Below are positions 21,234 through 31,135 of a stretch of 40,104 nt of DNA, in pieces. The notes beneath the pieces were generated by a model. The model was not told where the DNA came from. It searched no databases and saw only the letters and a list, made by a program, of their open reading frames with translations. This DNA is from Methylococcales bacterium (GTDB taxonomy: Bacteria; Pseudomonadota; Gammaproteobacteria; Methylococcales; Methylomonadaceae): contig JAPLRW010000123.1 of assembly GCA_026398935.1 (NCBI GenBank), positions 1-40,104 on the forward strand, given 5' to 3'. The stretch's first letter is position 1. Each line of letters begins with the position of its first letter. Position numbers and translations under genes: made by a program.

Positions 21234-21500
21234 ATGTCAACTGAAAACAAAGAAGTGCAGCGTACTATCAGTGGCCGTGTATTAAGTAATAAGATGGATA
21301 AAACCGTTACTGTATTGGTTGAGAGAGTTGTTAAGCATCCTGTTTACGGTAAGTACATAAAGCGATCCACCAAGCTATTGGCTCATGATGAGTTAAATCA
21401 ATGTCAGGAAGGTGATGTTGTTTCAATTACGTCTTGTCGGCCAATTTCTAAAAATAAGTCATTTAAACTGGTTGGTATTCTCGAAGCTACCAATAGGTAA
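21234..21500 (+). CDS. rpsQ: 30S ribosomal protein S17
   Basis: S17 is an OB-fold primary binder of the 16S 5' domain. The product is 88 aa, standard. [32 protein letters not shown] is recognisable in sections, as is the later [19 protein letters not shown]. Its ATG follows the rpmC stop directly and GGGGG in the rpmC end acts as the ribosome binding site. A 38-bp gap leads to rplN, the first gene of the spc group in E. coli; no promoter is evident there. Confidence 0.97.
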   Translation: MSTENKEVQRTISGRVLSNKMDKTVTVLVERVVKHPVYGKYIKRSTKLLAHDELNQCQEGDVVSITSCRPISKNKSFKLVGILEATNR

Positions 21501-21538
21501 TTTAAAGAACGTAAATTTGATGGATAGAGGATAATTAA

Positions 21539-21907
21539 ATGATTCAGATGCAAACTAACCTTGACGTTGCCGATAATAGCGGTGCAAAAAGGGTCATGTG
21601 TATCAAGGTTCTGGGTGGTTCGCATAGGCGTTATGCTGGAATTGGCGACATTATAAAAGTTAGTATTAAAGATGCAATACCGCGCGGAAGAGTCAAAAAG
21701 GGTGATGTATACAATGCTCTAGTTGTTAGGACTAAAAAAGGCGTTCGTCGTGCCGATGGTTCTGTTATACGTTTTGATAGTAATGCTGCCGTAATTTTAA
21801 ATACCCAATTGCAACCACTGGGGACTCGAATATTTGGACCCGTTACTCGCGAATTAAGAGGGGATAAGTTTATGAAAATTATCTCATTAGCTCCAGAAGT
21901 ATTATAA
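21539..21907 (+). CDS. rplN: 50S ribosomal protein L14
   Basis: L14 forms intersubunit bridges with 16S rRNA and is the target of the silencing factor RsfS. The product is 122 aa, standard, beginning [27 protein letters not shown]. Other family parts are [10 protein letters not shown] and [21 protein letters not shown] precedes the ATG. In E. coli this gene heads the spc operon; here it continues the packed S10 block. Confidence 0.98.
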   Translation: MIQMQTNLDVADNSGAKRVMCIKVLGGSHRRYAGIGDIIKVSIKDAIPRGRVKKGDVYNALVVRTKKGVRRADGSVIRFDSNAAVILNTQLQPLGTRIFGPVTRELRGDKFMKIISLAPEVL

Positions 21908-21920
21908 GTAGGGTTCAAAA

Positions 21921-22235
21921 ATGCAAAGAATAAAAAAAGGTGATGATGTTGTTATTCGCATCGGAAAAGATAAAGGAAAGCTAGGTAAAGTTCTTGGCTT
22001 TAAAGAAAATAAAGTTTTAGTTGAAGGTGTGAATAAAGTAAAAAAACACCAAAAAGGAAATCCAAGTCGTGGTGTAGAAGGAGGCATTGTTGAAAAAGAA
22101 ATGCCTTTAGATATATCAAATGTTGGGTTGTATAATCCTAAAACTAAAAAAGTAGATCGTATTGGCTTTAGGTTTCTAGAAGATGGGAAAAAAGTCAGAT
22201 TTTTTAAATCAACAAATGAGCTTGTTGGTTCATAA
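21921..22235 (+). CDS. rplX: 50S ribosomal protein L24
   Basis: L24 initiates 50S assembly and borders the tunnel exit. The product is 104 aa, standard. The N-terminal KOW motif reads [22 protein letters not shown] (residues about 4-25), followed by [11 protein letters not shown]. It lies 13 bp after rplN and 17 bp before rplE. A 116-aa reading on the reverse strand is a shadow of this gene. Confidence 0.97.
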   Translation: MQRIKKGDDVVIRIGKDKGKLGKVLGFKENKVLVEGVNKVKKHQKGNPSRGVEGGIVEKEMPLDISNVGLYNPKTKKVDRIGFRFLEDGKKVRFFKSTNELVGS

Positions 22236-22252
22236 AAAAGTGAGGATAACAC

Positions 22253-22792
22253 GTGGCTAGATTAGAAGCTGTCTATAAAGAAAAAATACGATCTGCTTTG
22301 ATTGAGCAGTTTGGTTATAAATCAATAATGCAAGCACCTAAGATTTCTAAAATTACGCTTAATATGGGTGTAGGTGCTGCTGTTGCTGACAAAAAAGTAT
22401 TACAGTCTGCTGTGAGTGATATGGAAAAAATTTCCGGTCAAAAAGCAGTTGTTACTTTAGCAAAAAAATCAATTGCTGGTTTTAAAATTCGTGATGATAT
22501 GCCCATTGGATGTAAAGTTACTTTACGTGGTGCAAGAATGTATGAGTTTTTAGATCGCTTGATTAGTATCTCAATTCCTCGAATTCGTGATTTTAGAGGA
22601 ATGAGCCCTAAAAGCTTTGATGGGCGTGGTAATTACTCGATGGGCGTTAAAGAGCAAATCATTTTTCCTGAAATTGATTATGATAAAATTGACGTCATTA
22701 GAGGTATGGACATTACTATAACTACAACAGCTAAAACAAATGAAGAAGGCTTGGCATTATTAAAGCTTTTTGAATTTCCATTTAAGAACTAA
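22253..22792 (+). CDS. rplE: 50S ribosomal protein L5
   Basis: L5 binds 5S rRNA and forms the central protuberance and bridge B1b. The product is 179 aa, same as E. coli. It starts at GTG with GAGGA upstream, reading [22 protein letters not shown]. Family segments are [31 protein letters not shown] and the final [12 protein letters not shown]. In E. coli the S8 repressor target overlaps the start of this gene; with a 17-bp gap I could not confirm such a structure here. Confidence 0.97.
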   Translation: MARLEAVYKEKIRSALIEQFGYKSIMQAPKISKITLNMGVGAAVADKKVLQSAVSDMEKISGQKAVVTLAKKSIAGFKIRDDMPIGCKVTLRGARMYEFLDRLISISIPRIRDFRGMSPKSFDGRGNYSMGVKEQIIFPEIDYDKIDVIRGMDITITTTAKTNEEGLALLKLFEFPFKN

Positions 22793-22805
22793 AGGGCGAC
22801 GTTAA

Positions 22806-23111
22806 ATGGCTAAAAAGTCAATGATTGCGCGAGAAGCAAAGCGCACTAAATTAGTAAAGCAATACCGCGAAAAGCGTGAAGCGCTTAAAGCAGTTGTCAG
22901 AAATACTGAGGCTTCTTTTGAAGATAAAGAAAGTGCACAATTAAAGTTGCAAAAATTACCAAGAGATTCTAGTCCTGTAAGGCAGAGGAATCGTTGTAAT
23001 TTAACTGGGCGCCCACATGGTTATTATCGTAAATTTGGACTTTCACGAAACAAACTAAGAGAAGCTACGATGCGTGGTGATGTTCCTGGTTTAGTAAAAG
23101 CAAGTTGGTAA
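22806..23111 (+). CDS. rpsN: 30S ribosomal protein S14 (zinc-free form)
   Basis: S14 is a 30S head protein near S3 and S10. The product is 101 aa, the long form without the CxxC zinc motifs, as in E. coli. It starts [17 protein letters not shown], and the conserved end has [20 protein letters not shown] then [23 protein letters not shown]. It lies 13 bp after rplE and 31 bp before rpsH. Confidence 0.98.
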   Translation: MAKKSMIAREAKRTKLVKQYREKREALKAVVRNTEASFEDKESAQLKLQKLPRDSSPVRQRNRCNLTGRPHGYYRKFGLSRNKLREATMRGDVPGLVKASW

Positions 23112-23142
23112 TACTATGAGATCTAAATTGGAGAGCTTATAA

Positions 23143-23538
23143 ATGAGTATGACAGACCCTATTGCAGATATGTTGACTCGTGTAAGAAACGGTCAATCTG
23201 CAGGTAAAGAAAATGTAACAATGCCTTCTTCAAAATTAAAACTTTCGATTGCAAATGTTTTAAAAGAAGAAGGTTATATAACGAGTTTTTCGACAGAAAC
23301 GAATGGTAGTCATACGCAAATGACAATTGTGCTAAAGTACTATAATGGTGCGCCTGTTATTGAAAAAGTAAAGCGTATCAGTCGTCCGGGTCTTCGGATT
23401 TACAAGTCAAAAGACGAGTTGCCGAAAGTTCTTGGTGGGTTGGGTATTGCAGTTGTTTCTACTTCAAAAGGTGTTATGACGGACAGGGCGGCGCGCGCTA
23501 ACGGTCATGGTGGCGAAGTTATTTGCACTGTTTGTTAA
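23143..23538 (+). CDS. rpsH: 30S ribosomal protein S8
   Basis: S8 is a primary binder of the 16S central domain and the spc-operon repressor in E. coli. The product is 131 aa, beginning [18 protein letters not shown], so ATG 23143 is favoured over the one two codons later. GGAGAG lies upstream. The C-terminal [23 protein letters not shown] matches the family end. rplF follows 16 bp downstream. Confidence 0.98.
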   Translation: MSMTDPIADMLTRVRNGQSAGKENVTMPSSKLKLSIANVLKEEGYITSFSTETNGSHTQMTIVLKYYNGAPVIEKVKRISRPGLRIYKSKDELPKVLGGLGIAVVSTSKGVMTDRAARANGHGGEVICTVC

Positions 23539-23554
23539 GTAATAGGTTGAAATT

Positions 23555-24091
23555 ATGTCGAGAGTCGCAAACGCACCGATTAACATTCCTAATGGAGTGG
23601 ATGTAAACGTTTCAAGTGATAATAACATTACTGTTAAGGGTGCTAATGGTGAATTATCATTCAAAATAAACCAGTTGGTTAATTTTGAAATTGAGAATAG
23701 TGTTATTACAGTAAAATGGAATGAAGCTGATAAGGGTGCAAGGGCTCAAGCTGGAACCGCTAGAGCAGTTGTAAATAATATGGTTGATGGAGTTTCTAAG
23801 GGATTTGAAAAAAAACTTAATCTAGTTGGAGTTGGGTACAGGGCTCAAGTAAACGGTAACGTATTAAGCTTAGCGTTGGGTTTCTCGCATCCAGTTGAGT
23901 TTCCTTTTCCTTTGGGAATTGTTATAGAGGCACCAAGTCAAACAGAAATTATTGTCAAGGGAAGTGACAAGCAAAAAGTAGGTCAAGCCGCAGCTAAAAT
24001 CAGAGCTTATAGACCGCCTGAGCCTTATAAGGGTAAAGGGGTAAAATATGCTGATGAAGTAGTTGTAAGAAAAGAAGCCAAGAAGAAGTAA
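23555..24091 (+). CDS. rplF: 50S ribosomal protein L6
   Basis: L6 lies near the sarcin-ricin loop and the factor-binding site. The product is 178 aa (E. coli 177), beginning MSRVANAPINIPNGVDV. It has two related alpha/beta domains. The second holds LVGVGYRAQVNGNVLSLALGFSHPVE, and the end has RAYRPPEPYKGKGVKYADE with the usual basic tail. It is placed between rpsH and rplR as in other bacteria. Confidence 0.98.
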   Translation: MSRVANAPINIPNGVDVNVSSDNNITVKGANGELSFKINQLVNFEIENSVITVKWNEADKGARAQAGTARAVVNNMVDGVSKGFEKKLNLVGVGYRAQVNGNVLSLALGFSHPVEFPFPLGIVIEAPSQTEIIVKGSDKQKVGQAAAKIRAYRPPEPYKGKGVKYADEVVVRKEAKKK

Positions 24092-24100
24092 GGTTAAGTA

Positions 24101-24454
24101 ATGGATAAAAATACCTCCCGAATGAAGCGCGCATTAAAATTGCGTTCAAAAATTAAAAAATCTGGCGCAAGCCGATTAAGTATTCATAAGACATCGCAGC
24201 ATATTTATGCGCAATTGTTGAGTGCAGATGGCAAGACAACCTTGGCTAGTGCTTCAACAGTAAATGCGGAGATAAAAGCGGGGTTGAAAAATACAAGTAA
24301 CATCACTGCTGCAATCGAAGTGGGCAAGCAAATTGCTCAGAAAGCGTTAGCGGCGGGAGTTTCTCAAGTTGCTTTTGATCGATCTGGTTTTAAATATCAT
24401 GGCCGTGTAAAAGCGTTAGCAGATGCAGCCCGTGAAGCTGGATTAAAATTTTAG
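24101..24454 (+). CDS. rplR: 50S ribosomal protein L18
   Basis: L18 binds 5S rRNA and attaches it to the large subunit. The product is 117 aa, same as E. coli, beginning [18 protein letters not shown]. Family segments are [42 protein letters not shown] and the final KF. It is separated from rplF and rpsE by 9 bp each, so it is certainly co-transcribed. Confidence 0.98.
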   Translation: MDKNTSRMKRALKLRSKIKKSGASRLSIHKTSQHIYAQLLSADGKTTLASASTVNAEIKAGLKNTSNITAAIEVGKQIAQKALAAGVSQVAFDRSGFKYHGRVKALADAAREAGLKF

Positions 24455-24463
24455 GGGATAAAA

Positions 24464-24967
24464 ATGGCGACAGCACCAGCTCAGAATGCAGATGGATTGC
24501 AAGAAAAATTAGTCAATGTAAGGCGTGTTGCGAAAGTGGTAAAAGGCGGTAGAGTATTCGGTTTTACGGCGCTCACAGTTGTAGGTGATGGGGAAGGTCG
24601 GATTGGTTATGGGGTTAGCAAAGCCCGAGAGGTTCCTATTGCGATTCAAAAATCCCTTGAGCAAGCTAAAAAAAATATGAGGAAAGTAGCTCTGAAAGGA
24701 GATACTCTGCAGTACCCTATAATGTGTTCCACAGGCGCTGCAAAGGTTTATATGCAGCCAGCTTCTGAAGGTACCGGAATTATAGCGGGTGGAGCTATGC
24801 GTGCTGTTTTTGAGGTTGTTGGGGTGCATAATGTTTTAGCAAAATGTATCGGAACCAATAACCCTATAAATGTTGTTAGAGCTACAATCAATGGGCTTAC
24901 CGGTATGCATGATGCGAAATCAATTGCCGATAAGCGTGGATTATCAGTTGAACAAATAATTGGGTAG
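24464..24967 (+). CDS. rpsE: 30S ribosomal protein S5
   Basis: S5 helps control decoding accuracy and, with S3 and S4, forms the mRNA entry site. The product is 167 aa, same as E. coli. The N-terminal dsRBD-like domain has [20 protein letters not shown] and [20 protein letters not shown]; the loop lysine/glycine region tied to spectinomycin looks wild type. It ends [10 protein letters not shown]. rpmD begins 4 bp after its stop. Confidence 0.98.
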   Translation: MATAPAQNADGLQEKLVNVRRVAKVVKGGRVFGFTALTVVGDGEGRIGYGVSKAREVPIAIQKSLEQAKKNMRKVALKGDTLQYPIMCSTGAAKVYMQPASEGTGIIAGGAMRAVFEVVGVHNVLAKCIGTNNPINVVRATINGLTGMHDAKSIADKRGLSVEQIIG

Positions 24968-24971
24968 TAAC

Positions 24972-25157
24972 ATGGCTGAAAAATTATTAAGTGTTACGAT
25001 GACCAAAAGTAAAATCGGACGATTACCTAATCATGTAGCTTGTTTAAAAGGATTGGGTTTGCGTAAGATTAGGCAAACGGTAAAGGTAATAGATACTGCT
25101 GAAAATAGAGGTATGATCAGTAAAGTGTCTTACATGGTAAAAGTTGAGGAAATCTAA
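24972..25157 (+). CDS. rpmD: 50S ribosomal protein L30
   Basis: L30 is a small 23S rRNA-binding protein. I start it at ATG 24972, giving 61 aa: [21 protein letters not shown], then [21 protein letters not shown]. The frame stays open back to TTG 24960 inside rpsE, but the four added residues do not fit the family. The stop shares a base with the rplO start. The family length is about 58-62, so the gene is complete. Confidence 0.96.
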   Translation: MAEKLLSVTMTKSKIGRLPNHVACLKGLGLRKIRQTVKVIDTAENRGMISKVSYMVKVEEI

Positions 25158-25591
25158 TGTTTTTAAATACAATACAGTCTACTTACGGTTCCAGAAAAAA
25201 GTCTAAAAGAGTCGGCCGTGGAATTGGTTGTACTTTTGGAAAAACTTGTGGCAGAGGGCATAAGGGGCAGAAGGCAAGAAGTGGTGGATTTCACAAGGTT
25301 GGCTTTGAGGGTGGTCAGATGCCTTTGCAGCGCAGGCTTCCTAAGGTTGGATTTAACTCGCGTGTTAAGAAGTTTTCAGCTGAAGTTAGATTGAGCGAAT
25401 TAAATTCCTTGGGCGCTGATTTTGTTGATTTGACTGTATTGATAAAAGCTAATTTGGTTCCTTCTTTTACAAAATCAGTAAAAGTAATCAGTTCTGGTAG
25501 TATTTCGAGTCCTGTAGCGTTAAAAGGTATTAAGGTTACTAAGGGTGCTAAATTACTAATAGAAGCAGTAGGCGGAAAAGTCGAGGCATAA
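25157..25591 (+). CDS. rplO: 50S ribosomal protein L15
   Basis: L15 is a late-assembly 50S protein. The product is 144 aa, same as E. coli. The N-terminal extended basic part contains [22 protein letters not shown], then [21 protein letters not shown], both typical. It starts at MFLNTIQ, overlapping the rpmD stop (TAATG), with GAGGAA upstream. secY begins directly after its stop codon. Confidence 0.97.
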   Translation: MFLNTIQSTYGSRKKSKRVGRGIGCTFGKTCGRGHKGQKARSGGFHKVGFEGGQMPLQRRLPKVGFNSRVKKFSAEVRLSELNSLGADFVDLTVLIKANLVPSFTKSVKVISSGSISSPVALKGIKVTKGAKLLIEAVGGKVEA

Positions 25592-26914
25592 GTGAGTACT
25601 CCTAGAGAACAAATGGTAGGTAAAATTGGGAATCTCTCTGAATTAAGGTCGAGATTATTGTTTGTGCTCGGTGCTTTTATTGTTTTTAGAGTAGGTGCGC
25701 ACATACCCGTTCCTGGAATTGACCCTAAGGCATTAGCGATAATGTTCGAGCAGCAAAGTGGGTCTATCTTGGATATGTTTAATATGTTCTCTGGAGGCGC
25801 GCTAAGTCGATTGAGTTTGTTTGCGCTGGGTATCATGCCTTACATATCCGCATCTATCATTATGCAGTTGATGACCGTCGTCATTCCTACTTTTGAGCAG
25901 ATGAAAAAAGAGGGCGAGTCTGGTCGTCGAAAGATTTCCCAGTTTACTCGCTATGGCGCTGTTGTTCTGGCAAGTTTTCAAGGGATTGGTATCTCTGTAG
26001 CTCTTCAAAATCAAACCGCAGGGGGATTAAATGTAGTTATTAATCCAGGCGCGTCTTTTGTTGCAATTACGGCTATTACTCTTGTGACGGGTACTATTTT
26101 TCTAATGTGGCTTGGTGAGCAGGTTACAGAGCGTGGGTTGGGAAATGGTATTTCGCTGATCATTTTTGCGGGTATTGTTTCAGGTTTGCCCGGAGCTATT
26201 GGTGGAACTCTTGAGCTAGCAAGAACCGGTGAGATGAATGGTGGCTTTATTGTTTTGCTTTTTTTGATTGCAATAGCCGTTACTGCTTTGGTTGTTTTTG
26301 TCGAAAGAGGTCAGCGTAGGGTAATTATTAATTACCCTAAACGTCAGGAAGGTAGGCGGATGGTTGCTGCGCAAAGTAGTTTCTTGCCGCTTAAGATTAA
26401 TATGGCTGGTGTTATACCGCCAATATTTGCTTCTAGTATTATTTTATTTCCAGCAACTATTGCTGGTTGGTTTGGTAATACGGAGGGTTTTTCTTGGTTG
26501 CATGATATATCAACCATGTTATCTCCAGGGCAGCCAGTTTATGTTCTGTGTTATGCAATTGCGATAATCTTTTTTTGTTTCTTTTACACCGCTTTAGTAT
26601 TTAATTCTAAAGAAACGGCTGAGAATTTAAAAAAATCAGGTGCATTTTTGCCGGGTATTAGGCCAGGTCAGCAGACGAGTGCTTATATTGATAAGGTTAT
26701 GACGCGTTTGACGCTTATAGGTGCTTTTTATATAACCTTGGTTTGCTTGTTGCCGGAATTTTTAATTGTTTATTGGAATGTTCCATTTTATTTTGGTGGT
26801 ACATCGTTGTTGATTATTGTTGTTGTTGTTATGGATTTTATAGCACAGATGCAAACTCATATGATGTCGCAACAGTATGAAGGTTTAATGAAAAAAGCAA
26901 ATTTAAAAAAATAA
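25592..26914 (+). CDS. secY: Protein translocase subunit SecY
   Basis: SecY is the channel-forming subunit of the SecYEG translocon in the inner membrane, partner of SecE at the start of this window. The product is 440 aa with ten hydrophobic segments. It starts from GTG directly after the rplO stop, with GAGG 5 nt upstream. Signatures include [13 protein letters not shown] near residue 30, [14 protein letters not shown], and the cytoplasmic loop [16 protein letters not shown], followed by [23 protein letters not shown] (in parts). SecY inside the spc cluster is standard. Confidence 0.98.
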   Translation: MSTPREQMVGKIGNLSELRSRLLFVLGAFIVFRVGAHIPVPGIDPKALAIMFEQQSGSILDMFNMFSGGALSRLSLFALGIMPYISASIIMQLMTVVIPTFEQMKKEGESGRRKISQFTRYGAVVLASFQGIGISVALQNQTAGGLNVVINPGASFVAITAITLVTGTIFLMWLGEQVTERGLGNGISLIIFAGIVSGLPGAIGGTLELARTGEMNGGFIVLLFLIAIAVTALVVFVERGQRRVIINYPKRQEGRRMVAAQSSFLPLKINMAGVIPPIFASSIILFPATIAGWFGNTEGFSWLHDISTMLSPGQPVYVLCYAIAIIFFCFFYTALVFNSKETAENLKKSGAFLPGIRPGQQTSAYIDKVMTRLTLIGAFYITLVCLLPEFLIVYWNVPFYFGGTSLLIIVVVVMDFIAQMQTHMMSQQYEGLMKKANLKK

Positions 26915-26946
26915 GCTTTTTAATTGGTCAAATTTAGGAGTTGCCT

Positions 26947-27060
26947 GTGAAAGTTCGTGCTTCTGTGAAGACTATCTGTAGAAATTGTAAGGTAGTTAAA
27001 AGAAATGGTATTGTTCGCGTTATATGCAAAGATGGAAGGCATAAACAGCGTCAAGGATAA
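26947..27060 (+). CDS. rpmJ: 50S ribosomal protein L36 (zinc-binding form)
   Basis: This very short gene encodes a 37-aa protein beginning [19 protein letters not shown] from a GTG codon. The zinc ligands C11, C14, C27 and H32 are all present, so it is the zinc-containing form. TTAGGAG lies 6 nt upstream. It sits between secY and rpsM as in most gammaproteobacteria. L36 stabilises the 23S rRNA near the factor-binding region. Confidence 0.96.
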   Translation: MKVRASVKTICRNCKVVKRNGIVRVICKDGRHKQRQG

Positions 27061-27069
27061 GTTTTTGTT

Positions 27070-27103
27070 GCGCTGATTTTATATTAATGTTAATATTCGG
27101 CGC
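27070..27103 (+). promoter_or_regulatory. Extended hairpin before rpsM (possible alpha-operon leader structure)
   Basis: GCGCTGA (27070-27076) pairs with TCGGCGC (27097-27103), with one G-T pair. After a 4-nt T bulge the arms ATATTA and TAATAT continue the stem. Both parts lie in the 77-bp gap between rpmJ and rpsM. In E. coli this gap holds the S4-bound pseudoknot that represses the alpha operon. Here I see a hairpin only and cannot confirm the pseudoknot. No T-run follows. Confidence 0.4.
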
Positions 27104-27137
27104 TTAACTCTATAGTAAAGCTCAGGGGAGTAACTGG

Positions 27138-27494
27138 ATGGCACGTATTGCCGGAATAAATGTACCTGATCATAAACATGCTGAAATCGCTTTAACAGCT
27201 ATTTATGGGATAGGTCGTCAAACAGCAAATAATATTTGTGAACAGGTTGGCATTGTGCCATCAGTAAAAATCAAGGAATTGTCTGAAGATCAGTTAGAGC
27301 TGATTCGTGGCGTGATTGCGAAAATGACCGTTGAAGGTGACCTTCGCCGTGAAGTGTCAATGAATATCAAGCGTTTAATGGATCTTGGATGCTTTCGGGG
27401 CATAAGACACCGTAGAGGTTTGCCATTAAGAGGGCAACGGACGAGAACTAACGCTCGTACTCGTAAAGGCCCACGTAAACCGATTAGAAAATAA
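27138..27494 (+). CDS. rpsM: 30S ribosomal protein S13
   Basis: S13 lies at the top of the 30S head, forms bridges to the 50S and touches the P-site tRNA. The product is 118 aa, standard, beginning [22 protein letters not shown]. The C-terminal tail [22 protein letters not shown] is complete. AGGGGAG precedes the ATG. It heads the alpha group rpsM-rpsK-rpsD-rpoA-rplQ. Confidence 0.98.
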   Translation: MARIAGINVPDHKHAEIALTAIYGIGRQTANNICEQVGIVPSVKIKELSEDQLELIRGVIAKMTVEGDLRREVSMNIKRLMDLGCFRGIRHRRGLPLRGQRTRTNARTRKGPRKPIRK

Positions 27495-27518
27495 ATATCC
27501 CGTGAGAGGTTCAAGTTA

Positions 27519-27905
27519 ATGGCAAGTCCAAATCGTACTAGAAAACGTATTAAGAAAGAAGTTGCTGATGGTATTGCACATGTGCATGCAACATTCAATA
27601 ACACGATTGTGACAATTACTGATAGAAAAGGAAATGCACTGTCTTGGGCAACTTCTGGAGGCTCTGGATTTCGGGGGTCTCGTAAAAGTACCCCATTTGC
27701 AGCTCAGGTAGCAGCGGAAAGGGCTGGTACTGTAGCATTAGAATATGGAATGAAAAATCTGGATGTAATGATCAAAGGGCCTGGTCCTGGTCGTGAATCA
27801 GCGGTACGTTCGCTTAATAATCTTGGATTTAAAATTAATAATATCGTTGATGTGACGCCGATTCCTCATAATGGATGCCGTCCACCTAAAAAACGCCGCG
27901 TATAA
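27519..27905 (+). CDS. rpsK: 30S ribosomal protein S11
   Basis: S11 forms part of the platform and Shine-Dalgarno cleft with S7 and S18. The product is 128 aa (E. coli 129). Family segments are [38 protein letters not shown] and the end [18 protein letters not shown]. It is 24 bp after rpsM and 20 bp before rpsD. A reverse-strand reading across the rpsM/rpsK junction is a shadow. Confidence 0.98.
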   Translation: MASPNRTRKRIKKEVADGIAHVHATFNNTIVTITDRKGNALSWATSGGSGFRGSRKSTPFAAQVAAERAGTVALEYGMKNLDVMIKGPGPGRESAVRSLNNLGFKINNIVDVTPIPHNGCRPPKKRRV

Positions 27906-27925
27906 GTATTTGGAGTAAGTTTGTT

Positions 27926-28546
27926 ATGGCAAGATATCTTGGGCCTACCTGTAAGTTAAGTCGTAGAGAAGGATCTGATCTGCTATTGAAAAGCAGAGGC
28001 AAGTCTTTAGAGAATAAATGTAAATTAGAGCAGCGTCCTGGTCAGCACGGGACAAAAAGAACAAGAAACTCTGATTACGCTTTGCAATTAAGAGCTAAGC
28101 AAAAAATACGTAGAATATACGGTATCTTAGAGAAGCAGTTTAGAAATTACTATCATAATGCAGCAATGAAAAAGGGTGCTACGGGTGAGAATCTGTTGAA
28201 TCTTTTGGAAAGTCGCTTAGATAATGTTGTTTACAGAATGGGCTTTGCTTGTACTCGTTCAGAAGCTCGGCAGTTGGTGTCTCACAAGTCAATCTTGATT
28301 AATGATAAGCTGATTAATATACCTTCTTTTCAGGTTTCTCCTGGCGATGTTGTAAGTATTAGAGAAAAAGCTAAAAAGCAACAGCGAATAGTAGATGCTT
28401 TGGGCGTTACTGAGCAATATGGATTTCCTTCTTGGGTTGATGTAAATTCTAAAAATATGATTGCTGTATTCAAATCACTTCCTGATCGTGTTGATTTGGG
28501 CACTGATATAAATGAACAGCTTGTAGTTGAGTTGTACTCTAAATAA
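27926..28546 (+). CDS. rpsD: 30S ribosomal protein S4
   Basis: S4 nucleates 30S assembly, lines the mRNA entry and is the alpha-operon repressor in E. coli. The product is 206 aa, standard, beginning [23 protein letters not shown]. The S4 RNA-binding domain (about residues 95-155) includes [28 protein letters not shown]. The single N-terminal cysteine shows the zinc-free type. rpoA follows after 23 bp. Confidence 0.98.
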   Translation: MARYLGPTCKLSRREGSDLLLKSRGKSLENKCKLEQRPGQHGTKRTRNSDYALQLRAKQKIRRIYGILEKQFRNYYHNAAMKKGATGENLLNLLESRLDNVVYRMGFACTRSEARQLVSHKSILINDKLINIPSFQVSPGDVVSIREKAKKQQRIVDALGVTEQYGFPSWVDVNSKNMIAVFKSLPDRVDLGTDINEQLVVELYSK

Positions 28547-28569
28547 TTTTAGCAGTTCCGAGGGTTATA

Positions 28570-29565
28570 ATGCAGGATATTATTTCTGGTCTATTAAAAC
28601 CTAGATTGGTTGAGGTGATTAGTGAATCACCTAATCATTCAAGGATAGTTATCGAACCTTTAGAGCGTGGCTTTGGTCATTCTTTAGGAAATGCATTAAG
28701 AAGAGTGTTGTTGTCATCAATTCCAGGTTGTACTGTTACTGAAGTTGAGATACAAGGCGTTCAGCATGAATACACGACAATTGATGGCGTGCAAGAAGAT
28801 GTTATCGATATATTGTTGAATTTAAAGCAGTTGGCTGTTGTTCTTCACTCCAAGGATGAGGTTGAATTGACCTTGTCCAAAAGTGGTGCTGGTGTTGTGA
28901 CTGCGTCTGATATTATACTTCCACATGATGTTGATATTTTAAATCCAAATCTTGTCATAGCTAATTTGACACAAGCTGGGGATTTGAATATGAGGATCAA
29001 AGTGAAAAGAGGGCGAGGTTACGAGCCTGCTAGTCAGCGGAAGCTTCATGCGGAAAGTTCTAAAATTGGTACGTTGCAGTTGGATGCGTCTTATTCACCT
29101 GTCGAGCGCGTTTCTTATCACGTTGAAAGTACACGTGTTGAACAGCGGACAGATTTAGACAAGTTGATTATTGAGTTGGTTACCAATGGCACTATTGATC
29201 CAGAAAACACAATAAAGCTTGCTGCAAATATATTACATGATCAGCTTTCTGTATTTGTTGATTTTGAGAAAGTTAAAGACGTTGTCGTAGAAGAGCCGTC
29301 TGTAGAAGTTGAAACATTTGATCCTGTTTTATTGCGACCTGTTGACGATTTAGAGTTGACAGTTAGGTCTGCAAATTGTTTGAAAGCTGAAAATATATTT
29401 TATATTGGCGATCTTATTCAAAGAACAGAGTTTGAATTGTTGAAAACACCAAATTTAGGAAAAAAATCATTAACTGAGATTAAAGATATACTCGCTTTAA
29501 AAGGGTTGTCACTCGGTATGCGGTTAGAAAATTGGCAGCCGGAGTCGCTGTCTGATCAAAATTAA
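28570..29565 (+). CDS. rpoA: DNA-directed RNA polymerase subunit alpha
   Basis: The alpha dimer scaffolds RNA polymerase assembly, and its C-terminal domain contacts UP elements and activators. The product is 331 aa (E. coli 329). The N-terminal domain has [26 protein letters not shown]. The C-terminal domain has [14 protein letters not shown], whose Arg aligns with E. coli R265 that contacts DNA, and [19 protein letters not shown]. It is the only core polymerase gene outside rpoBC in this window. rplQ follows 32 bp downstream. Confidence 0.98.
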   Translation: MQDIISGLLKPRLVEVISESPNHSRIVIEPLERGFGHSLGNALRRVLLSSIPGCTVTEVEIQGVQHEYTTIDGVQEDVIDILLNLKQLAVVLHSKDEVELTLSKSGAGVVTASDIILPHDVDILNPNLVIANLTQAGDLNMRIKVKRGRGYEPASQRKLHAESSKIGTLQLDASYSPVERVSYHVESTRVEQRTDLDKLIIELVTNGTIDPENTIKLAANILHDQLSVFVDFEKVKDVVVEEPSVEVETFDPVLLRPVDDLELTVRSANCLKAENIFYIGDLIQRTEFELLKTPNLGKKSLTEIKDILALKGLSLGMRLENWQPESLSDQN

Positions 29566-29597
29566 TCTGGAATATATAAATACAAGGCCTTGTTATA

Positions 29598-29963
29598 ATG
29601 AGACATCGTAAAAGTGGAAGAAAATTAAATATCAATAGTAGTCATCGTAAAGCATTATTTAGCAATATGGTGAATTCTTTATTTGAACATGAGTTAATCA
29701 GGACTACTTTACCTAAAGCAAAGGAATTGCGTGGTTATGCAGAACGATTAATCACATTATCAAAGGTTGATTCTGTATCTAAAAGAAGACTCGCTTTCGC
29801 AAAGATGCGAGATCGCGATATGGTCACTAAATTATTTAATGAATTAGGTCCAAGGTATCAGGATAGACCAGGTGGTTATACACGCATTTTAAAATGTGGG
29901 CATAGAACGGGTGATGCTGCTCCCATGGCCTATATTGAATTAGTTGGAAGACCTGAGATTTAA
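29598..29963 (+). CDS. rplQ: 50S ribosomal protein L17
   Basis: L17 is an essential 50S protein of the tunnel-exit side. The product is 121 aa (E. coli 127), beginning [21 protein letters not shown], with the conserved [14 protein letters not shown] and [24 protein letters not shown]. It is the last gene of the ribosomal block; a small hairpin and a long gene-free stretch follow. Confidence 0.98.
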   Translation: MRHRKSGRKLNINSSHRKALFSNMVNSLFEHELIRTTLPKAKELRGYAERLITLSKVDSVSKRRLAFAKMRDRDMVTKLFNELGPRYQDRPGGYTRILKCGHRTGDAAPMAYIELVGRPEI

Positions 29964-29969
29964 AATATT

Positions 29970-29988
29970 TGCACCTTATCAGGGTGCA
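29970..29988 (+). terminator. Hairpin after rplQ
   Basis: TGCACC and GGTGCA form a 6-bp stem around a 7-nt loop, starting 7 nt after the rplQ stop. The position suits transcript ending of the alpha block, but no T-run follows directly, so it may be a 3'-end stabilising hairpin. A T-rich run lies farther downstream at about 30024-30029. Confidence 0.35.
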
Positions 29989-29998
29989 GGTGAAGTAA

Positions 29999-30053
29999 GA
30001 TACTACGCTTAACTTTTATTGTCTTTTTTGTATTTAAAGTAACGTGTAGTATC
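29999..30053. repeat. Imperfect inverted repeat downstream of rplQ
   Basis: GATACTAC (29999-30006) and GTAGTATC (30046-30053) are perfect 8-bp arms. Farther in, TTAACTTT (30009-30016) opposes AAAGTAA (30036-30042) with one bulged base. The loop is T-rich. It could be a structured 3' UTR or the trace of a small palindromic element. Confidence 0.4.
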
Positions 30054-30083
30054 AAATTACTGTTATTGCTGTTGTGTACGAAT

Positions 30084-30105
30084 AAAGCTCAATTTCTTGA
30101 GCTTT
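30084..30105. repeat. Perfect 9-bp hairpin in the gene-poor stretch
   Basis: AAAGCTCAA and TTGAGCTTT flank a TTTC tetraloop. Seven bases farther on, 30112-30128 forms a second palindrome (TACTTGA, TTA, TCAAGTA). Neither is followed by a T-run. The function is unknown. Confidence 0.45.
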
Positions 30106-31129
30106 CAACGGTACTTGATTATCAAGTATTGTCTCTCGATACCATTCCAAATGATTGGTTAATAAATTTATATGACACTAAAATACTTGGGTGTTATTTG
30201 GCATTAATAAAATTATCAGCTGTACATTGTCCTCGGTGATGAACTCATTGATCAAGATGGGTGTAACTCGATTTGTTAGAAAATGATAGTGCTTTCAATG
30301 CAAGTCAGTTATTAAATATGCAATAAAGTAACGTAAGTTCGAGTTTTGATATCGATTTTTTGTATTATTTGTAATTGATGGTGGCGATGATATCTGATTT
30401 ATCAGAGTATTTTTGGTGCGCTGATTCATTATGCTGTTCAGTACAATCCTCTGTTGTACTTACCCTTAGCTCCTGTAAAATCCTCTGGGAAAACTTCTTT
30501 TTGCGAGTCATTTCGCTTCTCTTGTTCATTTTTCATAATAATCTGTGGCTTATTGTTCTCGGTATTTTAATAAATATTGGATTTGCCTATGACTTTTTAA
30601 TTGACGATGCTTAATGTCGGTGCGGTAATTGTTGCTTTGTGCAAGTTGTCTAGTGAGTAGGTGAAATAACACACTGTTACCTATGCTTTAAACGTTCTAT
30701 AATGTCGCGGTGTCCAGGAGATTTGGTTGTTTAAGCATTTTTTGGAACTGATACGGGCGATGTTAAGTCAAATTCGATAAGTAGTGTGCTTTAAATTAAT
30801 ACAGTAAAGAGCTGCTGAGCGGAATGTTGAGGCTGTCGGTTAGGTTTGGAATTGCTAGCTATTTAAAGCAGGCGGGATTTCATTGTATTTTATGTGCCGC
30901 ATATCCCGTTTATTTGAATGAGTATTCGCCTTTCTTGATGGTTGTGTAAGTCTTGAAAAATAGCAGCATCATCCTTTAAGAGAGGCAAAATTTATAAAAG
31001 TACCCTTTATTATCATTCTTCATACTATGCGACAGAAGGTGGGGTTTAACTCGAATATGGATTTATTTTAAACATCCATTTCGCCTAAGTTGTTATTTTA
31101 TCCTTAATTATCTTGTAATACATACAACA

Positions 31130-31135
31130 TATAAT
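31130..31135 (+). promoter_or_regulatory. Candidate -10 element directly before ccmA
   Basis: A perfect TATAAT ends 3 bp before the ccmA ATG. The -35 region is weak at usual spacing. Transcription from it would begin at or just after the ATG, so a ccmA message would be leaderless, which fits the lack of a Shine-Dalgarno there. TTGTA and TACAA (31114-31128) form a 5+5 palindrome next to it that could be an operator. Both points are inference. Confidence 0.3.

Noticed and set aside
30375-30614. 79-codon forward frame with hydrophobic C-terminal half
   Set aside because: It starts only at TTG (later ATGs also lack a ribosome binding site), is isolated in AT-rich spacer and resembles no family I know. 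A small membrane protein is possible but unsupported.
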